This document shows, one piece after another, positions 43,042-51,224 of a stretch of DNA of 64,000 nucleotides. The notes under the pieces are model-generated. The model was not told the DNA's origin. It searched no databases and worked only from the letters and a program-made list of their open reading frames with translations. Position 1 is the stretch's first letter, and every line of letters begins with the position of its first letter. Position numbers and translations under genes: made by a program. Origin of the DNA: Sorangium cellulosum (GTDB lineage: Bacteria; Myxococcota_A; Polyangia; Polyangiales; Polyangiaceae); NCBI RefSeq assembly GCF_004135735.1, contig NZ_CP012670.1:3245501-3309500 (forward strand), read 5' to 3'.

Positions 43042-43992
43042 ATGCCCGCGGTTTGCAACGAACTCGATGAGCGCATTCCCACCGCACTCCTCCGGGGCGA
43101 CACGGCCCGGCTCCGGGAAGACTTCCTCATGCTCGCCGCGCACGAGCTCAGGACGCCCCTGACCTCGCTCCTCTTGCAGCTCCAGCTGACGAAGCGGATG
43201 AGCGAGCGCGATCCCGAGAAGACGCCGGCCTGGGCGGCGGCGATGCTCGCGGTCTTCGACCGCCAGCTCGGGCGGCTCGTCCGGCTCTGCGACGACATGT
43301 TCCAGGTGAGGCACACCGAGATCGAGCTCCGCGCCCCGGCCCTCGAGCTGGTCGACCTCGTCGTCCTCGTCCGCGAGGTGGTCGCGACCGCGGTCGCGCA
43401 GCGGCCCGCCGCGCGCGGCGCGATCTCGATCGCGGCCGACGGCGCGGTGATCGGTCAGTGGGACAGGTCCCAGATCGAGCGCATGGCGTTCCACCTCATC
43501 AAGAACGCGATCACCTTCGGCGAGAACAAGCCGATCGCGATCGAGGTGCGGGCGACGCGCGCGCGGGCGCGGCTCGTCGTGCGCGATCACGGCATCGGGA
43601 TCGCCCGGGAGGATCAGGCCCGGATCTTCGCGCGCTTCGAGCGGGCGGTCCCGGTGGAGCACTTCGGCGGCCTGGGGCTCGGCCTGTACATCGCGCACGC
43701 GGCGGCTCGCGCGCACGGCGGCGTGATCCGCGTCGAGAGCGAGCTGGGCCGGGGCGCGGCGTTCATCGTCGACCTCCCCCTCGCGCCACGATCACCGGAG
43801 CGCGGCCGCCGCGCGCGGGCGCGCCGCACCGGCCAAGCGCGCGCGCCGGACCGCTCGCCCCCGTCGGGCCGCGCGCTCCCGCCGCGCCGCGGCCACGGCC
43901 GGCGCGCGCCCGCCCCGCCCCAGGTCGAGCACCTGAAGCTCGCGCACCTCAAGGTGGCGTATCAGCACCAGCGCCCGCCGCGGCACTCGTGA
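43042..43992 (+). CDS. Cytoplasmic sensor histidine kinase
   Basis: The 316-residue protein has an H-box AAHELRTPLTSL (His34), an N-box LIKNAITFG, G1 VRDHGIGIAR, F-box IFARFERA and G2 GGLGLGLYIAHAAARAHGG. There is no transmembrane segment and no N-terminal sensor domain beyond about 25 residues. It should autophosphorylate and pass phosphate to an unknown response regulator, none of which lies nearby. After the ATPase domain come about 70 Arg/Pro/Ala-rich residues with no recognised domain. This basic tail may bind nucleic acid or be poorly constrained. No PAS or receiver domain. Confidence 0.9.
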   Translation: MPAVCNELDERIPTALLRGDTARLREDFLMLAAHELRTPLTSLLLQLQLTKRMSERDPEKTPAWAAAMLAVFDRQLGRLVRLCDDMFQVRHTEIELRAPALELVDLVVLVREVVATAVAQRPAARGAISIAADGAVIGQWDRSQIERMAFHLIKNAITFGENKPIAIEVRATRARARLVVRDHGIGIAREDQARIFARFERAVPVEHFGGLGLGLYIAHAAARAHGGVIRVESELGRGAAFIVDLPLAPRSPERGRRARARRTGQARAPDRSPPSGRALPPRRGHGRRAPAPPQVEHLKLAHLKVAYQHQRPPRHS

Positions 43993-44030
43993 CGCCGCGG
44001 GCGCCGGCCGCGCGCGGGGGGTGGGGCGCG

Positions 44031-44714
44031 TCAGCCGGCGAGGAAGCGGGCGAGCAGCCGGAGGCCCGTCTCCTGGCTCTTCTCGGGGTGGAACTGCGTC
44101 GCGGTCACGTTGTCGCGCTCGATCGCCGCGGTGATCCGGTGCGGGCCGTGCTCCGTCGTCGCGGCGACCAGCGCCGGCTCGCTCGGGACGGCGTGGTAGC
44201 TGTGGACGAAGTAGACGTACGGGCTCTCGCCCGAGAACACGCGGAGCGGGCCGCTGGCTTCCCGGGTGAGCGTGATGCGGTTCCATCCCATGTGGGGGAT
44301 CTTGATCCCGACCCAGGGCCCCGCGGCCGCGGCGCTCGACTCGGCCGCCGCGGCGGGCGGCTCCGGCGTGAGGCGCTCGACGATGCCGGGGAACACGCCG
44401 AGCCCGCGCGCGCCCTCGGCCTCCTCGCTCGCGTCGAAGAGCGCCTGCATGCCGAGGCAGATGCCGAGGTAGGGCGTGCCCTTCCGGATCTGCGCGCGCA
44501 GCGCGTCGCCGATGCCGGCCTGGAGCGCGGCCGCGCAGTCGCGGAAGGCGCCCTGGCCCGGCACGACCACCTTGTCGGCCCGCGCGATGACCTCGGGATC
44601 GCGGGTGCGCGTCACCGCGCACGGCGCCCCGGCGTCGCCGGCGGCCTGGAGCAGCGCCCGCTCCACCGAGCGCAGGTTCCCCATCCCGAAATCGACGAGC
44701 GCGATCGCGTGCAT
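44031..44714 (-). CDS. hisH: Imidazole glycerol phosphate synthase, glutaminase subunit HisH
   Basis: The 227-residue protein is a class I glutamine amidotransferase: oxyanion strand VVPGQGAF, nucleophile Cys in GICLGMQALF, and the His-Glu pair in FHPEKSQ. The typical HisH start ALVDFGMGNLRSVERAL is present. It supplies ammonia to HisF for IGP and AICAR synthesis. An Ala-rich insert (AAAAESSAAAAGP) lies mid-protein. It starts 2 bp after the hisB stop, so the two are in one operon. HisF is not in the window. Confidence 0.96.
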   Translation of the reverse strand: MHAIALVDFGMGNLRSVERALLQAAGDAGAPCAVTRTRDPEVIARADKVVVPGQGAFRDCAAALQAGIGDALRAQIRKGTPYLGICLGMQALFDASEEAEGARGLGVFPGIVERLTPEPPAAAAESSAAAAGPWVGIKIPHMGWNRITLTREASGPLRVFSGESPYVYFVHSYHAVPSEPALVAATTEHGPHRITAAIERDNVTATQFHPEKSQETGLRLLARFLAG

Positions 44715-44716
44715 GG

Positions 44717-45304
44717 TCACAGGCTCCCCTTGGTGGACGGGATGCCGGCGACGCGCGGCTCGATCCGGGTCGCCTTCATCAGCGCCTTGGCGAAGGACTT
44801 GAAGCAGATCTCGACGATGTGGTGCAGGTTGTCCCCCTCGATCAGCCGGACGTGGAGGTTCGCGCCCACGCCGCGCGCGAAGCCCTCGAAGAACACGGGG
44901 GCGAGCTCGACGTCCCAGGTGCCGAGCTTCGCCTTGGGCAGCGGCACGCGCCAGACGAAGTACGGCCTGCCGGAGAGATCCAGCGCGCACTGCGCGAGCG
45001 CCTCGTCCATGGGGAGCGTCGCCTCGCCGTAGCGCGCGAGGCCCGCCTTGTCGCCGAGCGCCTGCTGCACGGCCGCGCCCAGGGTGATGCCGCAGTCCTC
45101 GGTGGTGTGGTGGCCGTCGATCTCGACGTCGCCCTCGGCCTGGATCGTGAGGTCGAAGAGGCCGTGGCGGGCGATCTGATCGAGCATGTGCGTGAGGAAG
45201 GGGAGGGGCGTCCTGATCGAGGAGCGACCCTGACCGTCGAGATCGATCTCGATGCGAATGTCGGTCTCGCGCGTCTTGCGCTCGACCCTGGCGATGCGGG
45301 GCAT
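44717..45304 (-). CDS. hisB: Imidazoleglycerol-phosphate dehydratase HisB
   Basis: The 195-residue protein has the duplicated metal-binding motifs of the family: LPFLTHMLDQIARHG, VEIDGHHTTEDCGI, PMDEALAQCALDLSGRP and LIEGDNLHHIVEICFK. It is the monofunctional enzyme (no HisN phosphatase domain) and dehydrates IGP to imidazoleacetol phosphate. It is the first gene of hisB-hisH. The inner ATG at 45304 is preferred over one 9 nt upstream because a TACCAT box lies 7 nt before it and no Shine-Dalgarno is seen. Confidence 0.96.
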   Translation of the reverse strand: MPRIARVERKTRETDIRIEIDLDGQGRSSIRTPLPFLTHMLDQIARHGLFDLTIQAEGDVEIDGHHTTEDCGITLGAAVQQALGDKAGLARYGEATLPMDEALAQCALDLSGRPYFVWRVPLPKAKLGTWDVELAPVFFEGFARGVGANLHVRLIEGDNLHHIVEICFKSFAKALMKATRIEPRVAGIPSTKGSL

Positions 45305-45311
45305 GGCGCGC

Positions 45312-45317
45312 ATGGTA
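45312..45317 (-). promoter_or_regulatory. TACCAT (minus strand), candidate -10 box for hisBH
   Basis: On the minus strand TACCAT ends 7 nt before the ATG at 45304. It also overlaps the alternative ATG at 45313, which it argues against. Confidence 0.3.
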
Positions 45318-45437
45318 GTCGTCCGAGGCCGCGCTGGGGAGCGCCACGGATGAGCCCCCTCGCGGCGCGGCGCGGACGGCTCCGGGGGGCCTGCCGCATC
45401 GGCGTGGAGCCAGGGACGAGCTCGGCCGATGCGGTAC

Positions 45438-45466
45438 TAGGATGCCGGCGTGGGATGGAATAGGGT
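45438..45466 (+). promoter_or_regulatory. TAGGAT and TAGGGT boxes upstream of the PEGA gene
   Basis: Two -10-like boxes, TAGGAT (45438-45443) and TAGGGT (45461-45466), lie about 90-115 nt before the ATG at 45554. They resemble the boxes at 5232 and 48735, but here a leader would exist. Confidence 0.3.
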
Positions 45467-45553
45467 GGCCCCCCCTGGGCCGCCCGGCCGCGACGCGATC
45501 GAAACCCGGAGCCCGATCGAGCGGCCACTCCGATCACGATCAGGTCACCCTCA

Positions 45554-46489
45554 ATGAGCTTGCCTGGAAGACAAGGGATCTCGCGGCGGGGTCGCCGGTA
45601 TCATTGCCTCTGCGCTGCGCTCGCGGCCGGCGGCGCCGCGCTCGCGGGGCCAGCGACCGCCGCGGCCCAGCCTGCGCCGCCTGCCGCGAGCGCGGCGCCG
45701 CCTGCCGCGAGCGCGGCGCCGCCTGCCGCGAGCGCGGCGCCGCCTGCCGCGAGCGCGGCGCCGCCTGCCGCGAGCGCGGCGCCGCCTGCCGCGAGCGCAG
45801 CGCCGCCTGCCGCGAGCGCGGCGCCGCCTGCCGCGAGCGCGGCGCCGCCTGCCGCGAGCGCGGCGCCGCCTGCCGCGAGCCGCCTCGATCTCCAGGTGAG
45901 CGAGGCAGGCGCCACGGTCCTCGTCGACGGTGAGGTGGTCGGCGAGACCCCGCTGCGTGAGCCCGTGCTGCTCGACGTCGGCACGCGCAGGATCCGGGTG
46001 ACCAAGGAGGGCTTCAAGGACGTCGAGGTCGTCCGGCAGGTGTCGGGCGACGGCGTCGTCACGGTCACGGCGACGCTCGAGGAGGAGGTCCACCGCGGGC
46101 GGCTCATCGTCACGGCCGGGCCGACGGACGTCATCTCCGTCGACGGCAGGGTGGTCGGCCGCGGCGCGTACGACGGTCCGGTGCCGAGCGGCGCGCGCGC
46201 GCTCCGCGTCACGGCGCCCGGCATGGTGCCGCACGAGTCCGAGGTCGTGATCTCGGACGACCAGACGCGCCGGGTACAGGTCTCGCTCGTGCCGCAGGCC
46301 AAGAAAGGGCAGATCGAGAGCTGGATCTGGCTCGGCGGCGGCCTCCTGGTGCTCACGGGCGCGCTCCTGTTCAGCCTCGGGACCTTCCAGGCCCCGCCGC
46401 CGGTCGACGGCAACACGTCGCCAGGCTCGGTCCCCCTGTCCGCGCCGGGCGGCGTGTCCTTCTCGATCCCGCTCGGAGGCGGCCGGTGA
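45554..46489 (+). CDS. PEGA-domain membrane protein with Ala/Pro repeat stalk
   Basis: The 311-residue product has a signal-like N-terminus, then about ten APPAASA repeats from a 21-nt minisatellite (residues about 42-112). Two PEGA domains follow: first DLQVSEAGATVLVDGEVVGE to FKDVEVV, second GRLIVTAGPTDVISVDGRVV to VTAPGMVPHESEVV. A transmembrane helix (IWLGGGLLVLTGALLFSLG) lies near the C-terminus with a short outer tail. PEGA domains are beta-sandwiches often tied to the cell surface. Its stop overlaps the GTG start of the next gene (GTGA), so the pair is translationally coupled. Confidence 0.83.
   Translation: MSLPGRQGISRRGRRYHCLCAALAAGGAALAGPATAAAQPAPPAASAAPPAASAAPPAASAAPPAASAAPPAASAAPPAASAAPPAASAAPPAASAAPPAASAAPPAASRLDLQVSEAGATVLVDGEVVGETPLREPVLLDVGTRRIRVTKEGFKDVEVVRQVSGDGVVTVTATLEEEVHRGRLIVTAGPTDVISVDGRVVGRGAYDGPVPSGARALRVTAPGMVPHESEVVISDDQTRRVQVSLVPQAKKGQIESWIWLGGGLLVLTGALLFSLGTFQAPPPVDGNTSPGSVPLSAPGGVSFSIPLGGGR
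45676..45882 (+). repeat. In-frame 21-nt minisatellite (APPAASA stalk)
   Basis: About ten near-identical 21-nt copies. One copy has a single change (GCAGCG for GCGGCG). Confidence 0.85.
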
Positions 46490-47379
46490 TCCATCCCCGC
46501 CGGATCGCGCTGGCCGCGCTCGCGCTCGCGTGCGGAGGCTGCTCTCCGCCCGACGAGATCGTCGTCGCCGTCCCGACGGATCTCAAGCTGCCCGAGGACA
46601 TCGACACCCTGCAGATCCAGGTGTTCGAGGGCGCCACGTCCCGGTTCTCCGCGGCCTACGAGCGGCTCGGCGCGCCCGACGCCGCGGCGCGCTTGCCGGT
46701 GACCCTCGGCTTCTACTCCAGTACCGGCGGGGGCGACTCCATCCGGATCCAGGTCGCGGGTCGCGCCGGCGGTGCGCGCGGCGCGGTGCGCATCCTGCGC
46801 GAGGCGGTCACGAAGATCCCGCAGGATCGCGTCGCGCTCCTGACGATGCCGCTCTACTTCCTCTGCGACGGCTCGGGGCGCGACGACGGGAACGGCGACG
46901 TCGTGAACCGGGTCTGCGGGGAGGGGCAGACCTGCGTCGCGGGGAGGTGCGCGCCGAGCGCGGTCGACGCGAGCGCGCTGCCCGACTACTCGGCCAAGGC
47001 GGTCTACGGCGGCGGCTCCGGCTTCGGGAGCGGCGATTGCTTCGACGTGACGGCGTGCTTCGACGGGGCCGCGCCGGCGGAGGTCGACGCCGCGGCGTGC
47101 TCCATCGAGGCCGACGGCGAGCCGAACGTGGCGCTGCGGACCGAGGGCGACGGGATCTGCGGGGACGACGGTTGCCTGGTGGCGCTCGACGCCGGCAGCC
47201 CCGACGGTTTCCAGCCGGAGGACGGTCGGGTGCGGCTGCCGCCGGCGGTGTGCGACCAGCTCGCGTCGGGGAAGGTGACCGGCGTGGTGACGGCGCCCGT
47301 CACGGCGGAGTGCCCGCAGAAGAGCGTCGGGCTTCCGACGTGCGGGCCGTGGTCGGCGTCCGGCTCGGAAGCGCCCTAG
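46486..47379 (+). CDS. Lipoprotein coupled to the PEGA protein, unknown function
   Basis: The 297-residue product has a short lipoprotein signal (ALALACGGC), a beta-rich domain (DEIVVAVPTDLKLPEDIDTL, IQVFEGATSRFSAAYERLG), and a Cys-containing second half (CGEGQTCVAGRC, CFDVTACFDG, CGDDGCLVALD). The last resembles short Cys loops of other myxobacterial lipoproteins. I do not recognise a named family. It starts with GTG overlapping the PEGA gene's stop, so the two products probably act together at the outer membrane. Confidence 0.78.
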   Translation: MIHPRRIALAALALACGGCSPPDEIVVAVPTDLKLPEDIDTLQIQVFEGATSRFSAAYERLGAPDAAARLPVTLGFYSSTGGGDSIRIQVAGRAGGARGAVRILREAVTKIPQDRVALLTMPLYFLCDGSGRDDGNGDVVNRVCGEGQTCVAGRCAPSAVDASALPDYSAKAVYGGGSGFGSGDCFDVTACFDGAAPAEVDAAACSIEADGEPNVALRTEGDGICGDDGCLVALDAGSPDGFQPEDGRVRLPPAVCDQLASGKVTGVVTAPVTAECPQKSVGLPTCGPWSASGSEAP

Positions 47380-47593
47380 GTCTACGGCCGCACGCCGGTG
47401 AGCCATCAGGGCACGATGCCGCGACCCCCCAGCGGTCGCCGACGTTCACGTTCACGTTGGTGACCGCTGGGAGGGTGGCCGTCGTTCACGTTGGTGACCA
47501 CGTTGGTGACCGCCGGGCGGGTGGCCGTTCGGGCTTCGGGCCCCGAGCGCGACTGGACGAGCTTGGGTAACGGTGAACCCCGGTGCCCCGGCG

Positions 47594-47753
47594 GGCGTCC
47601 CCCCACGCGCCGCTGCATGCCGGAGGGCGTCCCCCCACGCGCGGCTGCATGCCGGCGGGCGTCCCCCCACGCGCGGCTGCATGCCGGAGGGCGTCCCCCC
47701 ACGCGCGGCTGCATGCCGGCGGGCGTCCCCCCACGCGCGGCGGCGCGCCGGCA
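47594..47753. repeat. 32-bp minisatellite in a 425-bp gene-free gap
   Basis: The gap 47380-47804 holds five consecutive copies of a 32-bp unit containing GGCGTCCCCCCACGCGCGGC (starts 47594, 47626, 47658, 47690, 47722). It alternates between GGCGGG and GGAGGG junctions, suggesting a 64-bp higher-order unit. Earlier in the gap a CACGTTGGTGACCGC / GGTGGCCGT motif is duplicated (47443-47528). There are no spacers, so it is not CRISPR, and the unit breaks frame. The next gene begins 51 bp after it. Confidence 0.85.
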
Positions 47754-47804
47754 GGTCCAGCTCTCCGGCCGTCCAGGGCCTGCGCGCTCGGGGCCGCGTA
47801 TGCT

Positions 47805-48695
47805 ATGGCCGGACGGGTGAAGCGCACGGCCCTCCTCCTGTTCTCCCTCGCGCTCGCCGCGTGCGGATCGAGCTACGCCCAGCAGGGCCCCAGCGACGTG
47901 CTCCGGGCCTACGCGCAGGCGCTCCAGGAGGGGCGCGTCGACGCGGCCTACCGGCTGCTCTCGGACGAGGCCAAGCGCTCCATGTCGCTCGAGGCCTTCC
48001 GGCGCGCGGTCCGGGAGAACCCGGACGACGCGCTCGAGATCGCCCGCGCGATCGCGCGCCCCGCGGCCGATCCGGTCGTGACGTCGACCGTCACCCTGCC
48101 GAACGGCGAGGAGCTCCTGCTCGTCTTCGAGGGGGGACGCTGGCGCCTCGACGCGGCGGCCGTCGACCTGTACGGCCAGGCCACGCCCCGGCAGGCGCTC
48201 GTCGGGTTCCTGCGGGCCTTCGAGCGCAGGCGCTACGACGTGATCATGCGCTACGTTCCCGACGCCGAAAAGGAAGGGCTCGGCGACCGCGGCCCGTCGC
48301 TCGGCGATCGCGCTCCCGGCGAGGCGGGCGCCGCCGGCGAGGCGGGCGCCGCCGGCGAGGCGGGCGCTCCCGGCGAGGCGGGCACAGCCGGCGAGGCGGG
48401 CGCGCCGCCGGGAAGCGCAGCGGGACGCGCGGGCGCTGACGCGACGCAGAAGCCCGAGGGGCGGCCGGGGACCGTGGGGGCGGCAGGGACGGCGCAGCTC
48501 ACGCCCGAGAAGCTGAAGGCCGCCTGGGAAGGGCCGCAGAAGGAACAGATCAACCGGATCGTCCAGGCGATCAAGGCCGCGCTGCCGACCGCGACCATCG
48601 AGGAGACCGGGGACAGCGCATCCATGGCCTACGGCGCCGGCGGCACGGTCGCCTTCATCCGCGAGCACGGGGTCTGGAAGATCAAGGACTTCTAG
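47805..48695 (+). CDS. Lipoprotein of unknown function with Gly/Glu/Ala repeat linker
   Basis: The 296-residue product has a clean lipoprotein signal (LLLFSLALAACG). An NTF2/SnoaL-like segment of about 120 residues follows (SDVLRAYAQALQEGRVDAAY, RLLSDEAKRSMSLEAFRRAV, LLVFEGGRWRLDAAAVDLYG), then a linker of GEAGAA/GEAGAP units encoded by an 18-nt minisatellite (48316-48400). The C-terminal region (KEQINRIVQAIKAALPTATI, VAFIREHGVWKIKDF) resembles the same NTF2-like fold again. Probably an outer-membrane or periplasmic binding protein. The ATG at 47805 is chosen for the signal peptide. Confidence 0.82.
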   Translation: MAGRVKRTALLLFSLALAACGSSYAQQGPSDVLRAYAQALQEGRVDAAYRLLSDEAKRSMSLEAFRRAVRENPDDALEIARAIARPAADPVVTSTVTLPNGEELLLVFEGGRWRLDAAAVDLYGQATPRQALVGFLRAFERRRYDVIMRYVPDAEKEGLGDRGPSLGDRAPGEAGAAGEAGAAGEAGAPGEAGTAGEAGAPPGSAAGRAGADATQKPEGRPGTVGAAGTAQLTPEKLKAAWEGPQKEQINRIVQAIKAALPTATIEETGDSASMAYGAGGTVAFIREHGVWKIKDF

Positions 48696-48734
48696 CGGCG
48701 CGCTCGCGTCATGGCTTCGAGAAGAGCGCTGTAC

Positions 48735-48740
48735 TAGGGT
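48735..48740 (+). promoter_or_regulatory. TAGGGT, candidate -10 box of a leaderless lon promoter
   Basis: TAGGGT ends 7 nt before the lon ATG, with TACTAG overlapping it. There is no Shine-Dalgarno between, so transcription should begin at or next to the start codon. Confidence 0.4.
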
Positions 48741-48747
48741 TGTCTGC

Positions 48748-51162
48748 ATGCCGACCGGCGATCCTCCTTCGCGAACGCCCCCCTCGCCAGACGCCGACAG
48801 CGTCCCGATCCTCCCGCTCCGCAACTCGGTGCTGTTCCCGATGTCCGTCGTGCCGATCAACGTCGGCCGGCCGCGGAGCGTCCGCCTCGTCGAGGACCTC
48901 CTCGGCCGCGAGCGGGCGCTCGTCGGCGTGATCAGCCAGCGGTCGCCCGACGTCGACGAGCCGACGTTCAAGGAGCTCTACTCGGTCGGGACCATCGCGC
49001 GCGTGGTGAAGGTCATCCGCCTCGGCCCGAACAACTACTCGGTCGTGCTGAACGGGCTCGGCCGGTTCCGGGTGAAGGCGGCGTTCGCGCTCGAGCCGTA
49101 CATGCGCGCGCGCATCGAGCGCATCCCGGAGTCGCTCGTGCGCGACGTGGAGCTCGACGCGCTCGGCGCCGGCCTGCGCGAGGCGACGCGCGAGGTGCTC
49201 GGCCTCATGCCGAACCTGCCGCGCGACACGGCCGGCATCCTCGACAACGTGCGCGAGCCCGGCGCGCTCGCGGACCTCATCGCCTCGAACTTCCCGCAGG
49301 CCCAGGCCTCGGTCGCCGACAAGCAGGAGATCCTCGAGGCGTTCGACGTGAAGGCGCGCGTCCGCCTCGTGCTCGCCATGGTCGGCCGGCAGCTCGAGGT
49401 GCTGCGGGTCAAGAAGGAGATCTCCTCCATGGTCCAGGAGGAGATGGGCAAGTCGCAGCGCGAGTACATCCTCCGGCAGCAGATGAAGTCGATCAAGGAG
49501 GAGCTCGGCGAGGGCGGCGACGACGACGAGATCGACGAGCTGCGCGAGCGCATCCGCCGCGCGAAGGTGCCGGCCGAGGTCGACAAGGTCGTGCGCAAGC
49601 AGCTCAGCCGGCTGCGCTCGATGGCGCAGCAGTCGGCCGAGTTCAACGTGACCAAGACCTACCTCGAGTGGATCGCGGATCTGCCGTGGTCCAAGACGAC
49701 GGTGGACAAGCTCAGCGTCGAGGACGTGCGGCGCTGCCTCGACGAGGACCACCTCGGGCTGGAGAAGGTGAAGAAGCGGATCGTCGAGTACTCGGCGATC
49801 CGGCAGCTCCGGACGGACAAGAAGGGGCCGATCCTGCTCTTCATCGGGCCGCCCGGCGTGGGCAAGACCTCGCTCGGCAAGTCGATCGCGCGCAGCATGG
49901 GGCGGCGCTACGAGCGCATCGCGCTCGGCGGCGTGCGCGACGAGGCGGAGATCCGCGGGCACCGGCGCACGTACGTGGGCGCGCTGCCGGGGCGCATCCT
50001 GCAGGCGCTCAAGAAGGCGGGCACGAAGAACCCGGTGCTCGTGCTCGACGAGGTCGACAAGATGGGCGTCGACCTGCGCGGCGATCCGGCCGCGGCGCTG
50101 CTCGAGGTGCTCGATCCCGAGCAGAACTCGACCTTCCAGGACCACTACCTCGACCTGCCGTTCGACCTGTCGCAGGTGATGTTCCTGGCGACCGCGAACA
50201 ACTGGGACGGCATCCCGGGGCCGCTCGTCGACCGCATGGAGGTCATCGAGGTGCCCGGCTACACCCGCACCGACAAGCTCGGCATCGCGCGGGAGTTTTT
50301 GGTGCCGAAGCAGCTCTCGGCGCACGGGCTCACCGACGAGCGCCTCGAGTTCACGGAGCACGGCATCGCGTCGATCGTCGACCACTACACGCGTGAGGCC
50401 GGCGTGCGCGGCCTCGAGCGGCAGATCGCGGCGGTGTGCCGCGCGACGGCGGTGAAGGTCGCCGAGGGCCAGGACGTGCGCGAGGTGGCGACGCCCGAGC
50501 ACGTGGAGCAGGTGCTCGGCCCGCACAAGCACCGCCCCGAGCTCGCCGAGCGGACGCTCCAGCCCGGGGTCGCGACCGGCCTCGCGTGGACCCCGGCGGG
50601 CGGCGAGATCCTCTTCATCGAGGCGACGCGGATGCCGGGCAAGGGCAACGTGGTCCTCACGGGCAACATGCGGAACGTGATGCAGGAGTCGGCGAGCACG
50701 GCGGTGAGCTTCGTGCGCAGCAAGGCCGACCGCCTGCACCTCGACCCGCAGTGGCTGAAGGAGATCGACCTGCACGTGCACATCCCGCAGCACGGCACGC
50801 CGAAGGACGGGCCGAGCGCCGGGGTGACGATGTTCTCCGCCGTGGCCTCGCTCCTGCTCGGCGCGCCGGTGCGCAGCGACGTCGCGATGACGGGCGAGAT
50901 CTCGCTGCGCGGCCGCGTGCTGCCGGTGGGCGGCATCAAGGAGAAGCTCCTGGCGGCCCACCGCGCGGGCATCCGCCACGTGCTCATCCCCGCCAAGAAC
51001 CGGCGGGATCTCGAGGACGTGCCGCAGGACGTGAAGGACCAGGTCCAGATCACGCTGATCTCCTCGATGGAGGAGGTCCTGCCCCTCGTGCTCGAGCCGC
51101 CGCGCCGCGCGTCGTCGCAGAGCGCGGCGCCGGACGAGCGCGAGGAGCAGGCCGGCGCCTGA
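48748..51162 (+). CDS. lon: ATP-dependent protease Lon
   Basis: The 804-residue protein has the Lon N domain ([19 protein letters not shown]), an AAA+ module with Walker [16 protein letters not shown] and Walker [11 protein letters not shown], and a protease domain with the Ser-Lys dyad Ser690 (PKDGPSAG) and Lys733 ([10 protein letters not shown]). It degrades misfolded and regulatory proteins in the cytoplasm. Myxobacteria often have two Lon proteins (LonV and the developmental LonD/BsgA). I cannot tell which this is. A short Ala/Glu-rich tail follows the domain. The predicted leaderless start is notable for a stress gene. Confidence 0.97.
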   Translation: MPTGDPPSRTPPSPDADSVPILPLRNSVLFPMSVVPINVGRPRSVRLVEDLLGRERALVGVISQRSPDVDEPTFKELYSVGTIARVVKVIRLGPNNYSVVLNGLGRFRVKAAFALEPYMRARIERIPESLVRDVELDALGAGLREATREVLGLMPNLPRDTAGILDNVREPGALADLIASNFPQAQASVADKQEILEAFDVKARVRLVLAMVGRQLEVLRVKKEISSMVQEEMGKSQREYILRQQMKSIKEELGEGGDDDEIDELRERIRRAKVPAEVDKVVRKQLSRLRSMAQQSAEFNVTKTYLEWIADLPWSKTTVDKLSVEDVRRCLDEDHLGLEKVKKRIVEYSAIRQLRTDKKGPILLFIGPPGVGKTSLGKSIARSMGRRYERIALGGVRDEAEIRGHRRTYVGALPGRILQALKKAGTKNPVLVLDEVDKMGVDLRGDPAAALLEVLDPEQNSTFQDHYLDLPFDLSQVMFLATANNWDGIPGPLVDRMEVIEVPGYTRTDKLGIAREFLVPKQLSAHGLTDERLEFTEHGIASIVDHYTREAGVRGLERQIAAVCRATAVKVAEGQDVREVATPEHVEQVLGPHKHRPELAERTLQPGVATGLAWTPAGGEILFIEATRMPGKGNVVLTGNMRNVMQESASTAVSFVRSKADRLHLDPQWLKEIDLHVHIPQHGTPKDGPSAGVTMFSAVASLLLGAPVRSDVAMTGEISLRGRVLPVGGIKEKLLAAHRAGIRHVLIPAKNRRDLEDVPQDVKDQVQITLISSMEEVLPLVLEPPRRASSQSAAPDEREEQAGA

Positions 51163-51224
51163 CCGGCCCGGCGTCGGTACCGGCTCGCATCGATCCATCC
51201 ATCGACGGCACCGTCCGCGGCCGG

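Noticed and set aside
42690..43070. 126-codon plus-strand frame between the PNPOx-like gene and the histidine kinase
   Set aside because: Arg/Ala-rich throughout, overlaps the kinase start, and shows no domain.
47594..47753. CRISPR array
   Set aside because: The 32-bp repeats touch each other without spacers, and no cas gene is near.
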